A stretch of 64,000 bases of DNA from Nocardia aurantia (GCF_009604425.1 NZ_WEGI01000017.1:86503-150502), one strand, 5' to 3'. Positions 50,215 to 60,010 are shown, counted from the stretch's first letter. The notes: generated by a model from the letters alone, not told the origin. Program-made: numbers and translations.

Positions 50215-51027
50215 TTACGGACGCGGCAGGATGTCCCACATGGCCGGCCAGTCCTTGCCGCGGAACGCCGCGTCGATGCCGCCGTCGCAGAAGATCACCG
50301 AGCCGACGAAGAAGCCGGCCCGCTCCGACAGCAGGAAGGCGACCAGGTCGGCGATCTCCTCGGGGCGGCCCGCGCGGCCGACCGGGGTCGCGCCGAGGAA
50401 TCCTTTCAACCCCTCACCGGTCAGCGCGTCGTCGCGGCCCGCCCGGGTCATCGGGGTGTCGATCAGGCCGGGCGCGACCGCGTTGAGCCGGATGCCCTCC
50501 CGGATGTACTCCGCCGATTTCGTGCGGGCATACCAGGCCAGCGCCGCCTTGGTCGCCGGATACGCCTGGATGGCGCCCAGGTCGCCGAAGGATTCGGCGA
50601 TGGCGCGGGCCTTCTCCTCCTCGCCCGCCAGGCAGGCCTCGGCCAGGTCCACCGGCCAGCCGGGCTGGGTGGTGGTGGAATTCGACGAGATCAGCACGAC
50701 CGACGGATTCGATCCGGCCCGCAGCAGCGGCCGCAGCCCTTCCAGCAGCGTGATCGCGCCGAAGTAGTTGACCGACACCAGAAGTCCGCCCGGTCGCCCG
50801 GTGGCCGCGGCCAGGCCCGCGAACGGCAGGAAGCCGTCGAGGCTGCCCCCGGCCAGCCGGGTGACCTCGGCGATCGCGTGTGCCCGGCCGTCCGGGGTGC
50901 CGAGATCGGCGACCACCTCCGCGTCGCGCAGGTCCACCCCGATCACCCGGTGCCCGGTTCCGGTCAGATGAGCGGCCAGCGCGGCTCCCATCCCCGACGC
51001 GCTGCCCGTGATCGCGATGCCGCCCAT
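50215..51027 (-). CDS. Short-chain dehydrogenase/reductase (SDR)
   Basis: This 270-residue oxidoreductase has the cofactor motif ITGSASGMGAALA at its start, an acidic residue at the end of strand 2 (GVDLRDAEV) suggesting NAD(H), the active-site YPATK preceded by Ser (LISSNSTTT), and the loop APGLIDTPM. It resembles hydroxysteroid dehydrogenases in its layout. ATG 51027 fits the start of the Rossmann fold. It precedes hisN by 10 bp. The substrate is unknown. Confidence 0.87.
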   Translation of the reverse strand: MGGIAITGSASGMGAALAAHLTGTGHRVIGVDLRDAEVVADLGTPDGRAHAIAEVTRLAGGSLDGFLPFAGLAAATGRPGGLLVSVNYFGAITLLEGLRPLLRAGSNPSVVLISSNSTTTQPGWPVDLAEACLAGEEEKARAIAESFGDLGAIQAYPATKAALAWYARTKSAEYIREGIRLNAVAPGLIDTPMTRAGRDDALTGEGLKGFLGATPVGRAGRPEEIADLVAFLLSERAGFFVGSVIFCDGGIDAAFRGKDWPAMWDILPRP

Positions 51028-51411
51028 GTCTCCGCCTCTCTGCGCCGCGCCGGTGACTGTCCGGAACGTGCGGCCGAGCCTAGGCGGAAACCGTTGCGGG
51101 ATGCGCCCTCTCGTCCCATCCAGTGAGCGGGTACCCGGGGGCGTCCCCGGCCGCCGGGCGCTGCGGCCGCGCACGAGCGCGAACCGCCACTGCGATTCCT
51201 CCCGCCGTGCGACGCAGTCGTAGCACCCGCCGCCGTGCCGGATCAGTAGGCACCGGACTGGGTGTAGGTGAGCAACGCTCGCTGCCAGCCTCACCGGCGG
51301 CCGTGGCATCGGTGGCGAATCCGCGAGTTCGGCACGTTCCGTGAACAATTGGGTCCGGCGAACAATTGGGTCCGGCCGACCTCGTCGTCGCCCGGATGCC
51401 GGGCCGTCCGA
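51028..51411. other. Intergenic region with a 17-bp tandem duplication
   Basis: No recognisable gene is seen in these 384 bases; a short open frame on the minus strand (about 51080-51255) has no motif support. GAACAATTGGGTCCGGC occurs twice in tandem at 51343-51359 and 51360-51376, each copy carrying a CAATTG palindrome. Confidence 0.45.
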
Positions 51412-52008
51412 CTAGGCGACCGGGAGCCGGCGCGCGGCGGCCAGTGCGCTTGCCCACCAATGCAACTGGTCGAGCATCGTCGCGGCGGCCTCGTTCGGGC
51501 CGGTGGGGTCGATCAGTTCGCGGGTGGTCATGTCGAACAGCTGGAAGTAGCGGGGGAACGAGACGTAGTTGCGGACCGTGTGCGCATCCAGTTCGCTGAA
51601 CACCGCTCGCAGATGCTCGATCGCGATCAGGGCACCACTGTGACCGCTGTAGCCGACGAATCCGATTGCCTTGCGCGACCATTGGGCGAAATGCCAGTCG
51701 ATCGCCGTCTTCAGCGACGCGGGGTAACTGTGGTTGATCTCCGGGGTCACGATCACCACCGCGTCCGCGTCGTCCAGCGCGCGGGTGAGCTGCGGCAGCG
51801 TGCCGGGACGTTCCGGATTCGGGTCCATCAGCGGTGAGACGGCGGGCAGCGCGTGCGGCAGGGTGATGTCGGCCAGATCGACCACCTCGACGGTGAATCC
51901 GCCGTGCCGCTGTGCCTCCGCGGCGAACCAACGAGCCACGTTCGGGCCGAACCGGCCGTCGCGGACGCTGGCGATGATGACGGCGAGCCGTAGTTCGGTG
52001 CTGGACAT
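51412..52008 (-). CDS. NADPH-dependent FMN reductase
   Basis: This 198-residue flavodoxin-like enzyme has the FMN phosphate loop IIASVRDGRFGPNVARWF at the start, VVIVTPEINHSYPASLKTAID in the middle and GFVGYSGHSGALIAIEHLR in the flavin/NADPH-binding region. It should reduce FMN or quinones with NADPH. ATG 52008 is preceded by AGGAGA at five bases. It diverges from an XRE-family regulator across a 24-bp repeat array, which suggests redox or substrate-controlled expression. It could feed FMNH2 to oxygenases such as SfnG, which lacks a local reductase; this link is speculative. Confidence 0.87.
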   Translation of the reverse strand: MSSTELRLAVIIASVRDGRFGPNVARWFAAEAQRHGGFTVEVVDLADITLPHALPAVSPLMDPNPERPGTLPQLTRALDDADAVVIVTPEINHSYPASLKTAIDWHFAQWSRKAIGFVGYSGHSGALIAIEHLRAVFSELDAHTVRNYVSFPRYFQLFDMTTRELIDPTGPNEAAATMLDQLHWWASALAAARRLPVA

Positions 52009-52037
52009 TGTTCTCCTCGGAGGTCGGTTCGCGGGCA

Positions 52038-52108
52038 CGGTGGGCCCACATGTCGCGGCCCCGGTGGGCCCACATGTCGTGGGACCGGTGGGCCACATGT
52101 CGCGGCTG
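52038..52108. repeat. Three tandem 24-bp units in a divergent promoter region
   Basis: Units start at 52038, 52062 and 52086 with CGGTGGGCCCACATGTCG; the third lacks one C (23 bp). Each unit holds the perfect palindrome GTGGGCCCAC (or its shortened form) beside ACATGT. The array sits 30 bp from the FMN-reductase start and about 110 bp before the regulator, as expected for a multi-site operator. Confidence 0.75.
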
Positions 52109-52219
52109 AATCGGGCCGCCTGTCGACTGTGCCGCCCGGTCGCGCCCGGAGGGAGTCCGCGCCCAGAGTGGTAGTGGCACGGCCACCCTCCGCCGGCCCG
52201 CCGCGGTTACGGTGGAGAA

Positions 52220-53095
52220 ATGGCGGAATCCGGCGCACCCGAGGACAACGAACTGGGCCTGTTCCTGCGCAGCCGCCGCGAATCGCTCACCCCGGCCGAG
52301 GTCGGCCTGCCGTCCGGCCCGCGCCGCCGCACCCCGGGACTGCGCCGCGCCGAGTTGGCCATGCTGGCCGGCGTCAGCGTGGAATACCTCACCCGGCTCG
52401 AGCAGGGCCGCGACCGGCACCCGTCGGCGGCGGTGCTGTCGGCGCTGGCCGAGGCGCTCCGGCTCACCCCGCGCGAGCGGGTCCATCTGAACCGGCTGGT
52501 GAAGTCGGTCACGCCGGGTTTCACCTGCCGCGGCAGCCTGGAGTCGAACCGGCTGGTCCGGCCGGCCGTGCGGGCGGTGCTGGACCAGCTCGAACCCGCG
52601 CCCGCCGCGGTGCTGAACCGGCTCGGCGAGGTCCTGGCCTGCACCGACGGCTATCGGCGGCTGGTCGGGCCGACCGGTCAGCTCGACGACGGACTCCCGG
52701 CGGTCTTCGCGCGCTACCTGTTCACCGACCCGCGGGCCCGCACGGTCTATCCCGACTGGGAGCACAAGGCGGACAAGGCCGTGGCGAGCCTCAAACAGGG
52801 CCCGTACCGGCAGGACCCGCTGGTCGTGGCGCTGATCGACGAGCTCACCGTGACCGCGGGGGCCGAGTTCACCCGCCGGCTGGCGACCGTGCCGGGCCTG
52901 CCCGACACCAACGGCACGGTCCGGATGGAACATCCGGAGGCCGGGCCGCTGCGACTCACCTACGAGCGGCTGGAACTGTCCGCCGACGACGACCAGCACA
53001 TCCTGATCAACCTGCCCGCCGACGAGGCCACCGCCACCGCGCTCGACGCGCTGCACGGCCGCCGGCCCGGCGCGCTGCGCGCGGTTTCCGGCTGA
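52220..53095 (+). CDS. XRE-family regulator with MmyB-like ligand-binding domain
   Basis: The 291-residue protein begins with a helix-turn-helix: LGLFLRSRRESLTPAEVGLP, then RTPGLRRAELAMLAGVSVEYLTRLEQGRDRHPS (about residues 12-75). A C-terminal domain of the MmyB type follows, with NRLGEVLACTDGYRRL and a late LRLTYERLEL. Members often regulate a divergent reductase or dehydrogenase gene and bind a fatty-acid-like ligand. GGTGGAG precedes ATG 52220. The divergent FMN reductase and the triplicate repeat between them are the probable targets. Confidence 0.87.
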   Translation: MAESGAPEDNELGLFLRSRRESLTPAEVGLPSGPRRRTPGLRRAELAMLAGVSVEYLTRLEQGRDRHPSAAVLSALAEALRLTPRERVHLNRLVKSVTPGFTCRGSLESNRLVRPAVRAVLDQLEPAPAAVLNRLGEVLACTDGYRRLVGPTGQLDDGLPAVFARYLFTDPRARTVYPDWEHKADKAVASLKQGPYRQDPLVVALIDELTVTAGAEFTRRLATVPGLPDTNGTVRMEHPEAGPLRLTYERLELSADDDQHILINLPADEATATALDALHGRRPGALRAVSG

Positions 53096-53157
53096 ACACC
53101 GCCGGATCGAGTGGCCGTCCCGGCCCGGTCGTATTTCACCCGTCTCCCGGCGGCCGG

Positions 53158-53171
53158 TAGATTGGACGATC
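53158..53171 (+). promoter_or_regulatory. Leaderless -10 box for prfB
   Basis: TAGATT at 53158-53163 lies eight bases before GTG 53172, with no ribosome-binding site between. Confidence 0.5.
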
Positions 53172-54284
53172 GTGCATCCTGACGTGTCCGCTGACCTCGC
53201 CGAACTCGACACCATCTTGAAGACCGTCGAGGCGGTCATCGACGTCGACGAGTTGCGGCGCCGGATCGACGAGTTGGAGCACCAGGCCGCCGACCCCGAG
53301 CTGTGGAACGACCAGGAGCACGCGCAGCAGGTCACCAGCGAGCTGTCGCACGCCCAGAACGAACTGCGCCGGATCACCGACCTGCGGCAGCGGCTCGACG
53401 ATCTGCCGGTGCTCTACGAGCTGGCCGAGGGCGAGGAGGGGGAGGCCCAGACCGCCGCCCTCGCCGACGCCGACGCCGAGCGGGCGAGCCTGCGCGCCGA
53501 CGTCGAGGCCATGGAGGTCCGCACGCTGCTGTCCGGCGAGTACGACAAGCGCGAGGCGCTGGTCAACATCCGCTCCGGCGCCGGTGGCGTGGACGCGGCC
53601 GACTGGGCCCAGATGCTCATGCGCATGTACGTCCGCTGGGCCGAGCGGCACAAGTACGCCGTGGAGATCTACGACACCTCCTACGCGGAGGAGGCGGGCA
53701 TCAAGAGCGCGACCTTCGCGGTGAAGACGCCCTACGCCTACGGCACGCTCTCGGTGGAGATGGGCACGCACCGGCTGGTCCGGATCAGCCCGTTCGACAA
53801 CCAGGGCCGCCGCCAGACCTCGTTCGCCGAGGTCGAGGTGCTGCCGGTGGTCGAGACCACCGACCACATCGACATACCGGAGACGGAGATCCGCGTCGAC
53901 GTCTACCGCTCCTCGGGTCCCGGCGGTCAGAGCGTCAACACCACCGACTCCGCGGTGCGCATCACCCACATACCCACCGGCATCGTGGTCACCTGCCAGA
54001 ACGAGAAGTCGCAGCTGCAGAACAAGATCTCTGCGATGCGGGTGCTGCAGGCCAAGCTGCTCGAGCGCAAGCGCCAGGAGGAGCGCGCGCAGATGGACGC
54101 GCTCAAGACCAACGAGGGCGCCTCGTGGGGCAACCAGATGCGCTCCTATGTACTGCACCCATACCAGATGGTCAAGGATCTGCGGACGAACTACGAGGTC
54201 AACAACCCGAGTTCGGTGCTCGACGGCGACATCGACGGGTTCATCGAAGAGGGCATTCGCTGGCGGATGCGCCAGGACGACTGA
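53172..54284 (+). CDS. prfB: Peptide chain release factor 2
   Basis: This 370-residue factor ends translation at UGA and UAA. RISPFDNQGRRQTSF contains the codon-reading tripeptide SPF, and YRSSGPGGQSVNTTDSAVR contains the catalytic GGQ. The N-terminal coiled-coil domain is complete. The gene reads through in one frame; the programmed frameshift found near codon 25 in many bacterial prfB genes is absent. It heads the conserved block prfB-mscS-small membrane protein-ftsE-ftsX known from Mycobacterium. Confidence 0.97.
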   Translation: MHPDVSADLAELDTILKTVEAVIDVDELRRRIDELEHQAADPELWNDQEHAQQVTSELSHAQNELRRITDLRQRLDDLPVLYELAEGEEGEAQTAALADADAERASLRADVEAMEVRTLLSGEYDKREALVNIRSGAGGVDAADWAQMLMRMYVRWAERHKYAVEIYDTSYAEEAGIKSATFAVKTPYAYGTLSVEMGTHRLVRISPFDNQGRRQTSFAEVEVLPVVETTDHIDIPETEIRVDVYRSSGPGGQSVNTTDSAVRITHIPTGIVVTCQNEKSQLQNKISAMRVLQAKLLERKRQEERAQMDALKTNEGASWGNQMRSYVLHPYQMVKDLRTNYEVNNPSSVLDGDIDGFIEEGIRWRMRQDD

Positions 54285-54393
54285 TCCCCATGGTTGGAAT
54301 GCCCCCGCCGGGCCGTAGTAGCCTGTGCGGCGTGAGTTTCGGCGGCCGGCCCCGGCGCGATGCCCGTGCTTTCCGGCCGGAAAGGATGAGGCG

Positions 54394-55251
54394 ATGACCG
54401 AGTATCTCGCCGCCGGTACCGGATCCGATCTCCTCGACTGGGCTCGTTCCAGTGGGCTGGAGATCGTGCTGCTGGTGATCGGCGCGATTCTGTTCAGCCG
54501 GCTCACCACCTTCGTCCGGGACCGCATCACCCGCCGGATCGACAGCGGTTTCCGGTCCAGCGATTCACTGGTCCGCACCGAGGCCGCGAAACATCGGCAC
54601 GCGCTGGCCCAGGTGCTCAGCTGGCTGGTGCTGACGATCGTCTATTTCCTGCTGACGATCGAGGTGCTCAAGCGCCTGGGGTTCGAGCTCGGCGGTCTGG
54701 TCGCGCCCGCGGCCGTGATCGGCGCCGCGATCGGTTTCGGCGCGCAGCGCATCGTGCAGGATCTGCTGGCCGGTTTCTTCCTGATCACCGAGCGGCAGTA
54801 CGGCTTCGGTGACGTGGTGAGCATCGCGGTCACCGGCCAGCCCGAGCCGGCCGAGGGGACCGTCGAGGACGTCAACCTGCGCATCACCACGCTGCGCAAC
54901 GCGGACGGTTCGGTGATCACCGTGCCGAACGGGCAGATCGTGAAGGTCACCAACCTGTCCAAGGACTGGGCGCGCGCGGCCATCGATGTCCCCGTGCCCG
55001 CCACCGCCGACATCACCAGGATCAACGAGATCCTGCACGAGGTCGGTGAGCGCGCCTATCAGGACGGCGCGCTGAAATCGCTGCTCCTCGACGAACCCTC
55101 GGTGATGGGCGTCGAGGATCTCACCGTCGACCAGATGAATATCCGGATGGTTGCCCGGACATTGCCGGGCAAGCAATTCGATGTAGGACGCGAGCTGCGC
55201 GCCCGGGTGGCCGCGGCCTTGCGCCGGGAAGGTCTGAGTGAAAGTGCGTAA
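54394..55251 (+). CDS. MscS-type mechanosensitive channel
   Basis: This 285-residue membrane protein has helices at about 15-32, 70-90 and 95-125 and the pore-helix region LGGLVAPAAVIGAAIGFGAQRIVQDLLAGFF, typical of MscS pores. The beta domain follows: YGFGDVVSI, then TVEDVNLRITTLRNADGSVITVPNGQI, the family hallmark. It should open under membrane tension and release solutes. AGGATGAGG precedes ATG 54394. The same gene follows prfB in mycobacteria. Confidence 0.92.
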   Translation: MTEYLAAGTGSDLLDWARSSGLEIVLLVIGAILFSRLTTFVRDRITRRIDSGFRSSDSLVRTEAAKHRHALAQVLSWLVLTIVYFLLTIEVLKRLGFELGGLVAPAAVIGAAIGFGAQRIVQDLLAGFFLITERQYGFGDVVSIAVTGQPEPAEGTVEDVNLRITTLRNADGSVITVPNGQIVKVTNLSKDWARAAIDVPVPATADITRINEILHEVGERAYQDGALKSLLLDEPSVMGVEDLTVDQMNIRMVARTLPGKQFDVGRELRARVAAALRREGLSESA

Positions 55252-55429
55252 ACCCGCGACCGTCGGTGGTTCGTCGGCCGTCCGTAAGTCCACCGCGATC
55301 CTGGGCGGCGTCTGGATCGCCACGTTCATCGTGTATCTGTTCGTCAAGCCCGCTGTTCCGGACCACACCGGATTCCCGATCGCGAACACCTTTCAGAAAT
55401 CGGCTGTCACGTCGACTCCGGCCCGCTGA
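55238..55429 (+). CDS. Small single-pass membrane protein (prfB-ftsE block)
   Basis: This 63-residue protein overlaps the channel gene by 14 nt (GTG 55238). A basic N terminus precedes one membrane helix, LGGVWIATFIVYLFVKPAVP, and a short tail follows. Mycobacteria have a small membrane protein at the same place. Its helix shares the pattern VWIAxFxxYLxVxP with the 79-residue protein at 59722, about 4.3 kb downstream. Function unknown; a role with the FtsEX divisome proteins or the channel is possible. Confidence 0.7.
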   Translation: MKVRKPATVGGSSAVRKSTAILGGVWIATFIVYLFVKPAVPDHTGFPIANTFQKSAVTSTPAR

Positions 55430-55490
55430 CGCGAATGCGACAGATCACATTCGCCGGAGGTCACAGCGGCGGTGCCCGGTGGATGCTGGC

Positions 55491-55502
55491 TAGACTGCAT
55501 CC
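55491..55502 (+). promoter_or_regulatory. Leaderless -10 box for ftsE
   Basis: TAGACT at 55491-55496 stands six bases before GTG 55503, giving ftsEX its own promoter within the block. Confidence 0.5.
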
Positions 55503-56191
<689 letters not shown>

Positions 56192-56192
<1 letters not shown>

Positions 56193-57097
56193 TGCGCATC
56201 GGTTTCCTGGTTCGCGAGGTCCTCACCGGCCTGCGCCGCAACGTCACCATGACGGTGGCGATGATCCTGACCACCGCCGTCTCGCTGGCGATGGTGGGCG
56301 GTGGCCTGCTCGCCGTGCAACTGACCTCCAAGACCGAGAGCATGTTCCTCGGCCGGCTCGAGATCCGCATGTTCCTCACCCCGGACGTGTCGGCCGCCGA
56401 CAACGACTGCACCCAGGATCCGTGCCGGGTGCTGATGTCGCAGCTGAAACAGCAGCCGGGCGTGGTGAGCGTGCAGTTCACCAGCAGCGCCGACGCGCAT
56501 CGGGAGGCGACCGAGGTCACCTTCAAGGACCAGCCGGAAACGGTCCAGATGATCAAGAACACCAAGTTCCCGGCCTCGTTCCGGGTGAAGATGACCGACC
56601 CCGGCCAGTATCCGAAACTGATGCAGCAGTACGCGTCCCGGCCCGGTGTGCTGAGCGTGCACAGCGATCAGGACTTCGTGGACCGGCTGGTCGGCCTGTT
56701 CCGCGGCGTGGGCAACGCGGCGTTCGGCCTGGCCGCCCTGCAGGCGGTGGCGGCGCTCCTGCTGATCGCGAACATGGTGCAGATCGCGGCGTTCACCCGC
56801 CGGGAGGAGGTCGGCATCATGCGCATGGTCGGCGCCTCCCGCTGGTACACCCAGTTGCCGTTCCTGCTGGAAGCGGTGTTCGCGGCGCTGGTGGGATCGC
56901 TCCTGGCGGTGGTCGGCCTGTTCGTCGCCCGCCCGCTGGTGATCAACCCGGCGCTCGGCGCGCTGTCCGACAACGGGATCGTGCCCCGGCTCACCGACGC
57001 GGACATCGGCGTGGTCTCCGGCTGGGTCATGTTCGGCGGCATCGTCTTCGCCGCCGCGACCGCGTACGGCACCCTGCGTTACTACGTCCGCGACTGA
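56192..57097 (+). CDS. ftsX: Cell-division membrane protein FtsX
   Basis: This 301-residue protein has the FtsX plan. A cytosolic start (MRIGFLVREVLTGLRRN) precedes the first helix, and an extracytoplasmic domain of about 130 residues carries a Cys pair (NDCTQDPCRVLM) as in mycobacterial FtsX. Three C-terminal helices follow, with FTRREEVGIMRMVGASRWY as the loop that contacts FtsE. The outside domain activates RipC-type hydrolases in relatives. It is co-translated with ftsE. Confidence 0.96.
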
Positions 57098-57201
57098 CGA
57101 TCCGCGCATCCGGCGCTCGGTCCGTTCGGGGCCGGGCGCCGGAAACGTGTGCGGCTGTGCGAACCTGTCGCGGGCGGGCTGGCGTGTCGCGGCAGGGTCC
57201 G

Positions 57202-57214
57202 TAGGATGGGCGGA
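57202..57214 (+). promoter_or_regulatory. Leaderless -10 box for recQ
   Basis: TAGGAT at 57202-57207 stands seven bases before GTG 57215. Confidence 0.5.
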
Positions 57215-59569
57215 GTGAATTTCGCGGAAACATCCGAGACCACGTCGGATTCGCCGGTGACCACGAGCCCCGACCTACCGGGCTCGACCGCGAATTCCGA
57301 TGCGGCGCACGAGGTTCTGCGCCGGGTGTTCGGATACGACAGCTTCCGGGGATTGCAGCGGGAGATCGTCGAGCAGGTCATCGCCGGCGGCGACGCGCTC
57401 GTGCTGATGCCCACCGGCGGCGGCAAGTCGCTGTGCTACCAGATCCCGGCGCTGGTGCGGCCCGGGGTCGGCGTGGTGATCTCCCCGCTGATCGCGCTCA
57501 TGCAGGATCAGGTCGACGCGCTGACCGCGCTCGGGGTGCGGGCCGGCTTCCTCAACTCCACCCAGTTCCCCGACGAGCGGCGGACCGTCGAGGCGCAGTT
57601 CCTCGCGGGCGAGCTCGATCTGCTCTATCTGGCCCCGGAGCGATTGGGGGTCGAGTCCACGCTGAATCTGCTGGACCGCGGCAAGGTATCGGTGTTCGCC
57701 ATCGACGAGGCGCACTGCGTCTCGCAGTGGGGCCACGATTTCCGGCCGCACTATCTCGCACTGTCGGTGCTGCACGAGCGCTGGCCCGACGTGCCGCGCA
57801 TCGCGCTCACGGCGACGGCCACCCAGAAGACGGCAGCGGAGATCGCCGAGCGGCTCGACCTGACCCGGGCCCGGCATTTCGTCGCGGGATTCGACCGGCC
57901 CAACATCCAGTACCGCATCGAGCCGAAGAACCGCCCCGACCAGCAGCTGCTCGCGTTCATCACCGGTGAGCACGCCGGCGAGGCGGGCATCGTGTACTGC
58001 CTGTCGCGCAACTCGGTCGAGAAGACGGCCGAATTCCTCACCCGCAACGGCGTGGAGGCGGTGCCCTATCACGCCGGACTCGACGCGCGGGTGCGGGCGG
58101 CCAACCAGTCCCGGTTCCTGCGCGAGGACGGCCTGGTCGTCGTCGCCACCATCGCGTTCGGCATGGGTATCGACAAGCCCGATGTGCGGTTCGTCGCCCA
58201 TCTCGACCTGCCCAAATCGGTCGAGGGTTACTACCAGGAGACGGGCCGCGCGGGCCGCGACGGCCTGCCGTCCACCGCATGGATGGTCTACGGTCTGGCC
58301 GATGTCGTCCAGCAGCGCAAGCTGATCGACTCCTCCGACGGCGACGCCGCGCACCGGCGGCAACTGCAGCAGCACCTCGACGCGATGCTCGCGCTCTGCG
58401 AGACGGTGGAGTGCCGGCGTACCCAGCTGCTGGCCTATTTCGGGCAGCGCGGCGAGCCGTGCGGCAACTGCGATACCTGCCTGAACCCGCCGGAGTCCTG
58501 GGACGGCACGGTCGCCGCGCAGAAGGTGCTGTCGACGGTGCTGCGGCTCAAGCGCGAGCGCAGCCAGAGCTTCGGCGCGGGGCACATCATCGACATCCTG
58601 CTCGGCAAGTCCAATCCGAAGGTCGTGCAGCACAACCACAATGAGCTCAAGGTGTTCGGCATCGGCGCCGACCTGCGAGATGTGGAGTGGCGCGGCGCGA
58701 TTCGCCAGCTGCTGGCGCAGCGCCTGCTGGCGGTGCACGGCGAGTACGGGGTGCTGGTCCTCACCGAGGCCAGCGACGAGGTGCTGTTCTCCGGCCGCAA
58801 GGTGATGCTGCGCCGGGAGCCGGAACGGACGAAGGCCGCGAAGGCGCCGCGCGCCAAGACATCCCGGCTCGCCGCCGCCGATCTGGCGCCCGGCGACGCG
58901 GACCTGTTCGAGAAACTGCGGGCCTGGCGCGCCGGGGTCGCCAAGGAACAGGGCGTGCCCGCCTACGTCGTCTTCCACGACGCCACCCTGCGCGAGATCG
59001 CCGCCCGCAAGCCCGCGAGTATGGCCGAACTCGGCGCGATCAGCGGCATCGGCGAGAACAAGCGCGCCAAATACGGTGACGGTGTCCTGGAAGTCATCGG
59101 GGGAGAGGGCGTTTCGGGCGCACCCGCCGCCGGCGCCGGTGCGGCGGAAGGCGTCGCGAGCCGAGGTTCCCGTGCGCCGGAAACCGTTGCGGGCCGTGAT
59201 TCCCGTGCCTCGGAAAGTATTTCCGGTGGCTCCCGGGCGACCGAAACCGTTCCGGGTCGTGGCACGCCGGCGGCAGAATCCGGTTCGAGCCGAGGTTCTC
59301 GTGCGCCGGAATCGGCCTCGGGCAGCGATTCCCGCATGGGGGCATCGGCCGCGCGCGGCAATTCCCGGACGACGGAACTCGGGGCGGGGCGTGCCGCGAG
59401 CGCGGGGGGACCGGGCCTCGGCCGTGGTTCCCGTACGCCCGAACCAGGTTCGGGCCGGACCACCCGCGCCGGTGATCGTAATCGGCCACCGGCGGCAGAG
59501 GTCCCCGACTGGGACCACGAACCCCCACCGGACTGGGATTTCGAGCCGCCGCCCGACGATACGTACTGA
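57215..59569 (+). CDS. recQ: ATP-dependent DNA helicase RecQ with repetitive C-terminal tail
   Basis: This 784-residue superfamily-2 helicase is complete. Walker A is MPTGGGKS (65-72), the DEAH box is in FAIDEAHCVSQWGHDF, and motif VI is YYQETGRAGRDGLPS. The zinc ligands lie in the segment ending GEPCGNCDTCLNP, a winged-helix domain follows, and an HRDC domain is near 563-630. The last about 150 residues are unusual: 10-residue repeats like RGSRAPETVA and GRDSRASESI, then a Pro/Trp/Asp-rich end (DWDHEPPPDWDFEPPPDD). GTG 57215 is set by the promoter pattern. It unwinds DNA in recombination and repair. Confidence 0.94.
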   Translation: MNFAETSETTSDSPVTTSPDLPGSTANSDAAHEVLRRVFGYDSFRGLQREIVEQVIAGGDALVLMPTGGGKSLCYQIPALVRPGVGVVISPLIALMQDQVDALTALGVRAGFLNSTQFPDERRTVEAQFLAGELDLLYLAPERLGVESTLNLLDRGKVSVFAIDEAHCVSQWGHDFRPHYLALSVLHERWPDVPRIALTATATQKTAAEIAERLDLTRARHFVAGFDRPNIQYRIEPKNRPDQQLLAFITGEHAGEAGIVYCLSRNSVEKTAEFLTRNGVEAVPYHAGLDARVRAANQSRFLREDGLVVVATIAFGMGIDKPDVRFVAHLDLPKSVEGYYQETGRAGRDGLPSTAWMVYGLADVVQQRKLIDSSDGDAAHRRQLQQHLDAMLALCETVECRRTQLLAYFGQRGEPCGNCDTCLNPPESWDGTVAAQKVLSTVLRLKRERSQSFGAGHIIDILLGKSNPKVVQHNHNELKVFGIGADLRDVEWRGAIRQLLAQRLLAVHGEYGVLVLTEASDEVLFSGRKVMLRREPERTKAAKAPRAKTSRLAAADLAPGDADLFEKLRAWRAGVAKEQGVPAYVVFHDATLREIAARKPASMAELGAISGIGENKRAKYGDGVLEVIGGEGVSGAPAAGAGAAEGVASRGSRAPETVAGRDSRASESISGGSRATETVPGRGTPAAESGSSRGSRAPESASGSDSRMGASAARGNSRTTELGAGRAASAGGPGLGRGSRTPEPGSGRTTRAGDRNRPPAAEVPDWDHEPPPDWDFEPPPDDTY

Positions 59570-59620
59570 CCGGCACCCGAATTCCGCTGCGGCGGTATCC
59601 TGTATCGCACCAGGGCGGAC

Positions 59621-59639
59621 GGCACCGGATTCCGGTGCC
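59621..59639 (+). terminator. Hairpin terminator after recQ
   Basis: GGCACCGG (59621-59628), ATT loop, CCGGTGCC (59632-59639). This perfect 8-bp stem is about 50 bp after the recQ stop and has no U-tract. Confidence 0.65.
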
Positions 59640-59709
59640 CGGAAAGTCCGGCAGCGAGCGGGATTCGGGTCGACCGGGTAACTCGTCCCACGAACCGGAC
59701 GTGATGGGA

Positions 59710-59721
59710 TAGCGTGCGGCT
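59710..59721 (+). promoter_or_regulatory. Leaderless -10 box for the 79-residue membrane protein
   Basis: TAGCGT at 59710-59715 lies six bases before ATG 59722. Confidence 0.4.
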
Positions 59722-59961
59722 ATGACGGATCACCACCAACACCAAGGCGACAGCAGTCCCAGCATCTCCACCGATGCCGGTGGTCCGGACGGTCCGGAGC
59801 TGCGCGGGCAGGGTAAGGGTGTCAGACTCAGCGGTGTGGTGGATGCCGCGCTGCTGCGGCCGCGGCGGCGGGCGTTGGGGCGCCCGCGAGTGTCCACGGT
59901 CACGCTGACCCTGGTCTGGATCGCGTTGTTCGCGCTCTACCTGTGGGTGCATCCCGGCTGA
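59722..59961 (+). CDS. Small tail-anchored membrane protein
   Basis: This 79-residue protein has a hydrophilic His/Ser/Gly-rich N terminus (MTDHHQHQGDSSPSIS), a basic stretch LLRPRRRALGRPRVST and a C-terminal helix LTLVWIALFALYLWVHPG. The helix repeats the VWIAxFxxYLxVxP pattern of the 63-residue protein at 55238, so the two may be distant paralogues. It is probably a monocistronic leaderless gene. Function unknown. Confidence 0.65.
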   Translation: MTDHHQHQGDSSPSISTDAGGPDGPELRGQGKGVRLSGVVDAALLRPRRRALGRPRVSTVTLTLVWIALFALYLWVHPG

Positions 59962-60010
59962 GGCGTGCGCGTCGGCAGTGCCGCGGTCGGTGGTCCGGTG
60001 TCGGACCGAT

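Noticed and set aside
51080..51255. Short minus-strand gene upstream of the SDR
   Set aside because: About 57 residues with no motif, no ribosome-binding site and Arg/Ala-rich composition typical of non-coding GC-rich DNA.
53172..53260. Programmed frameshift in prfB
   Set aside because: The reading frame is continuous from GTG 53172 and no in-frame UGA with the CUU-type slippery context is found.
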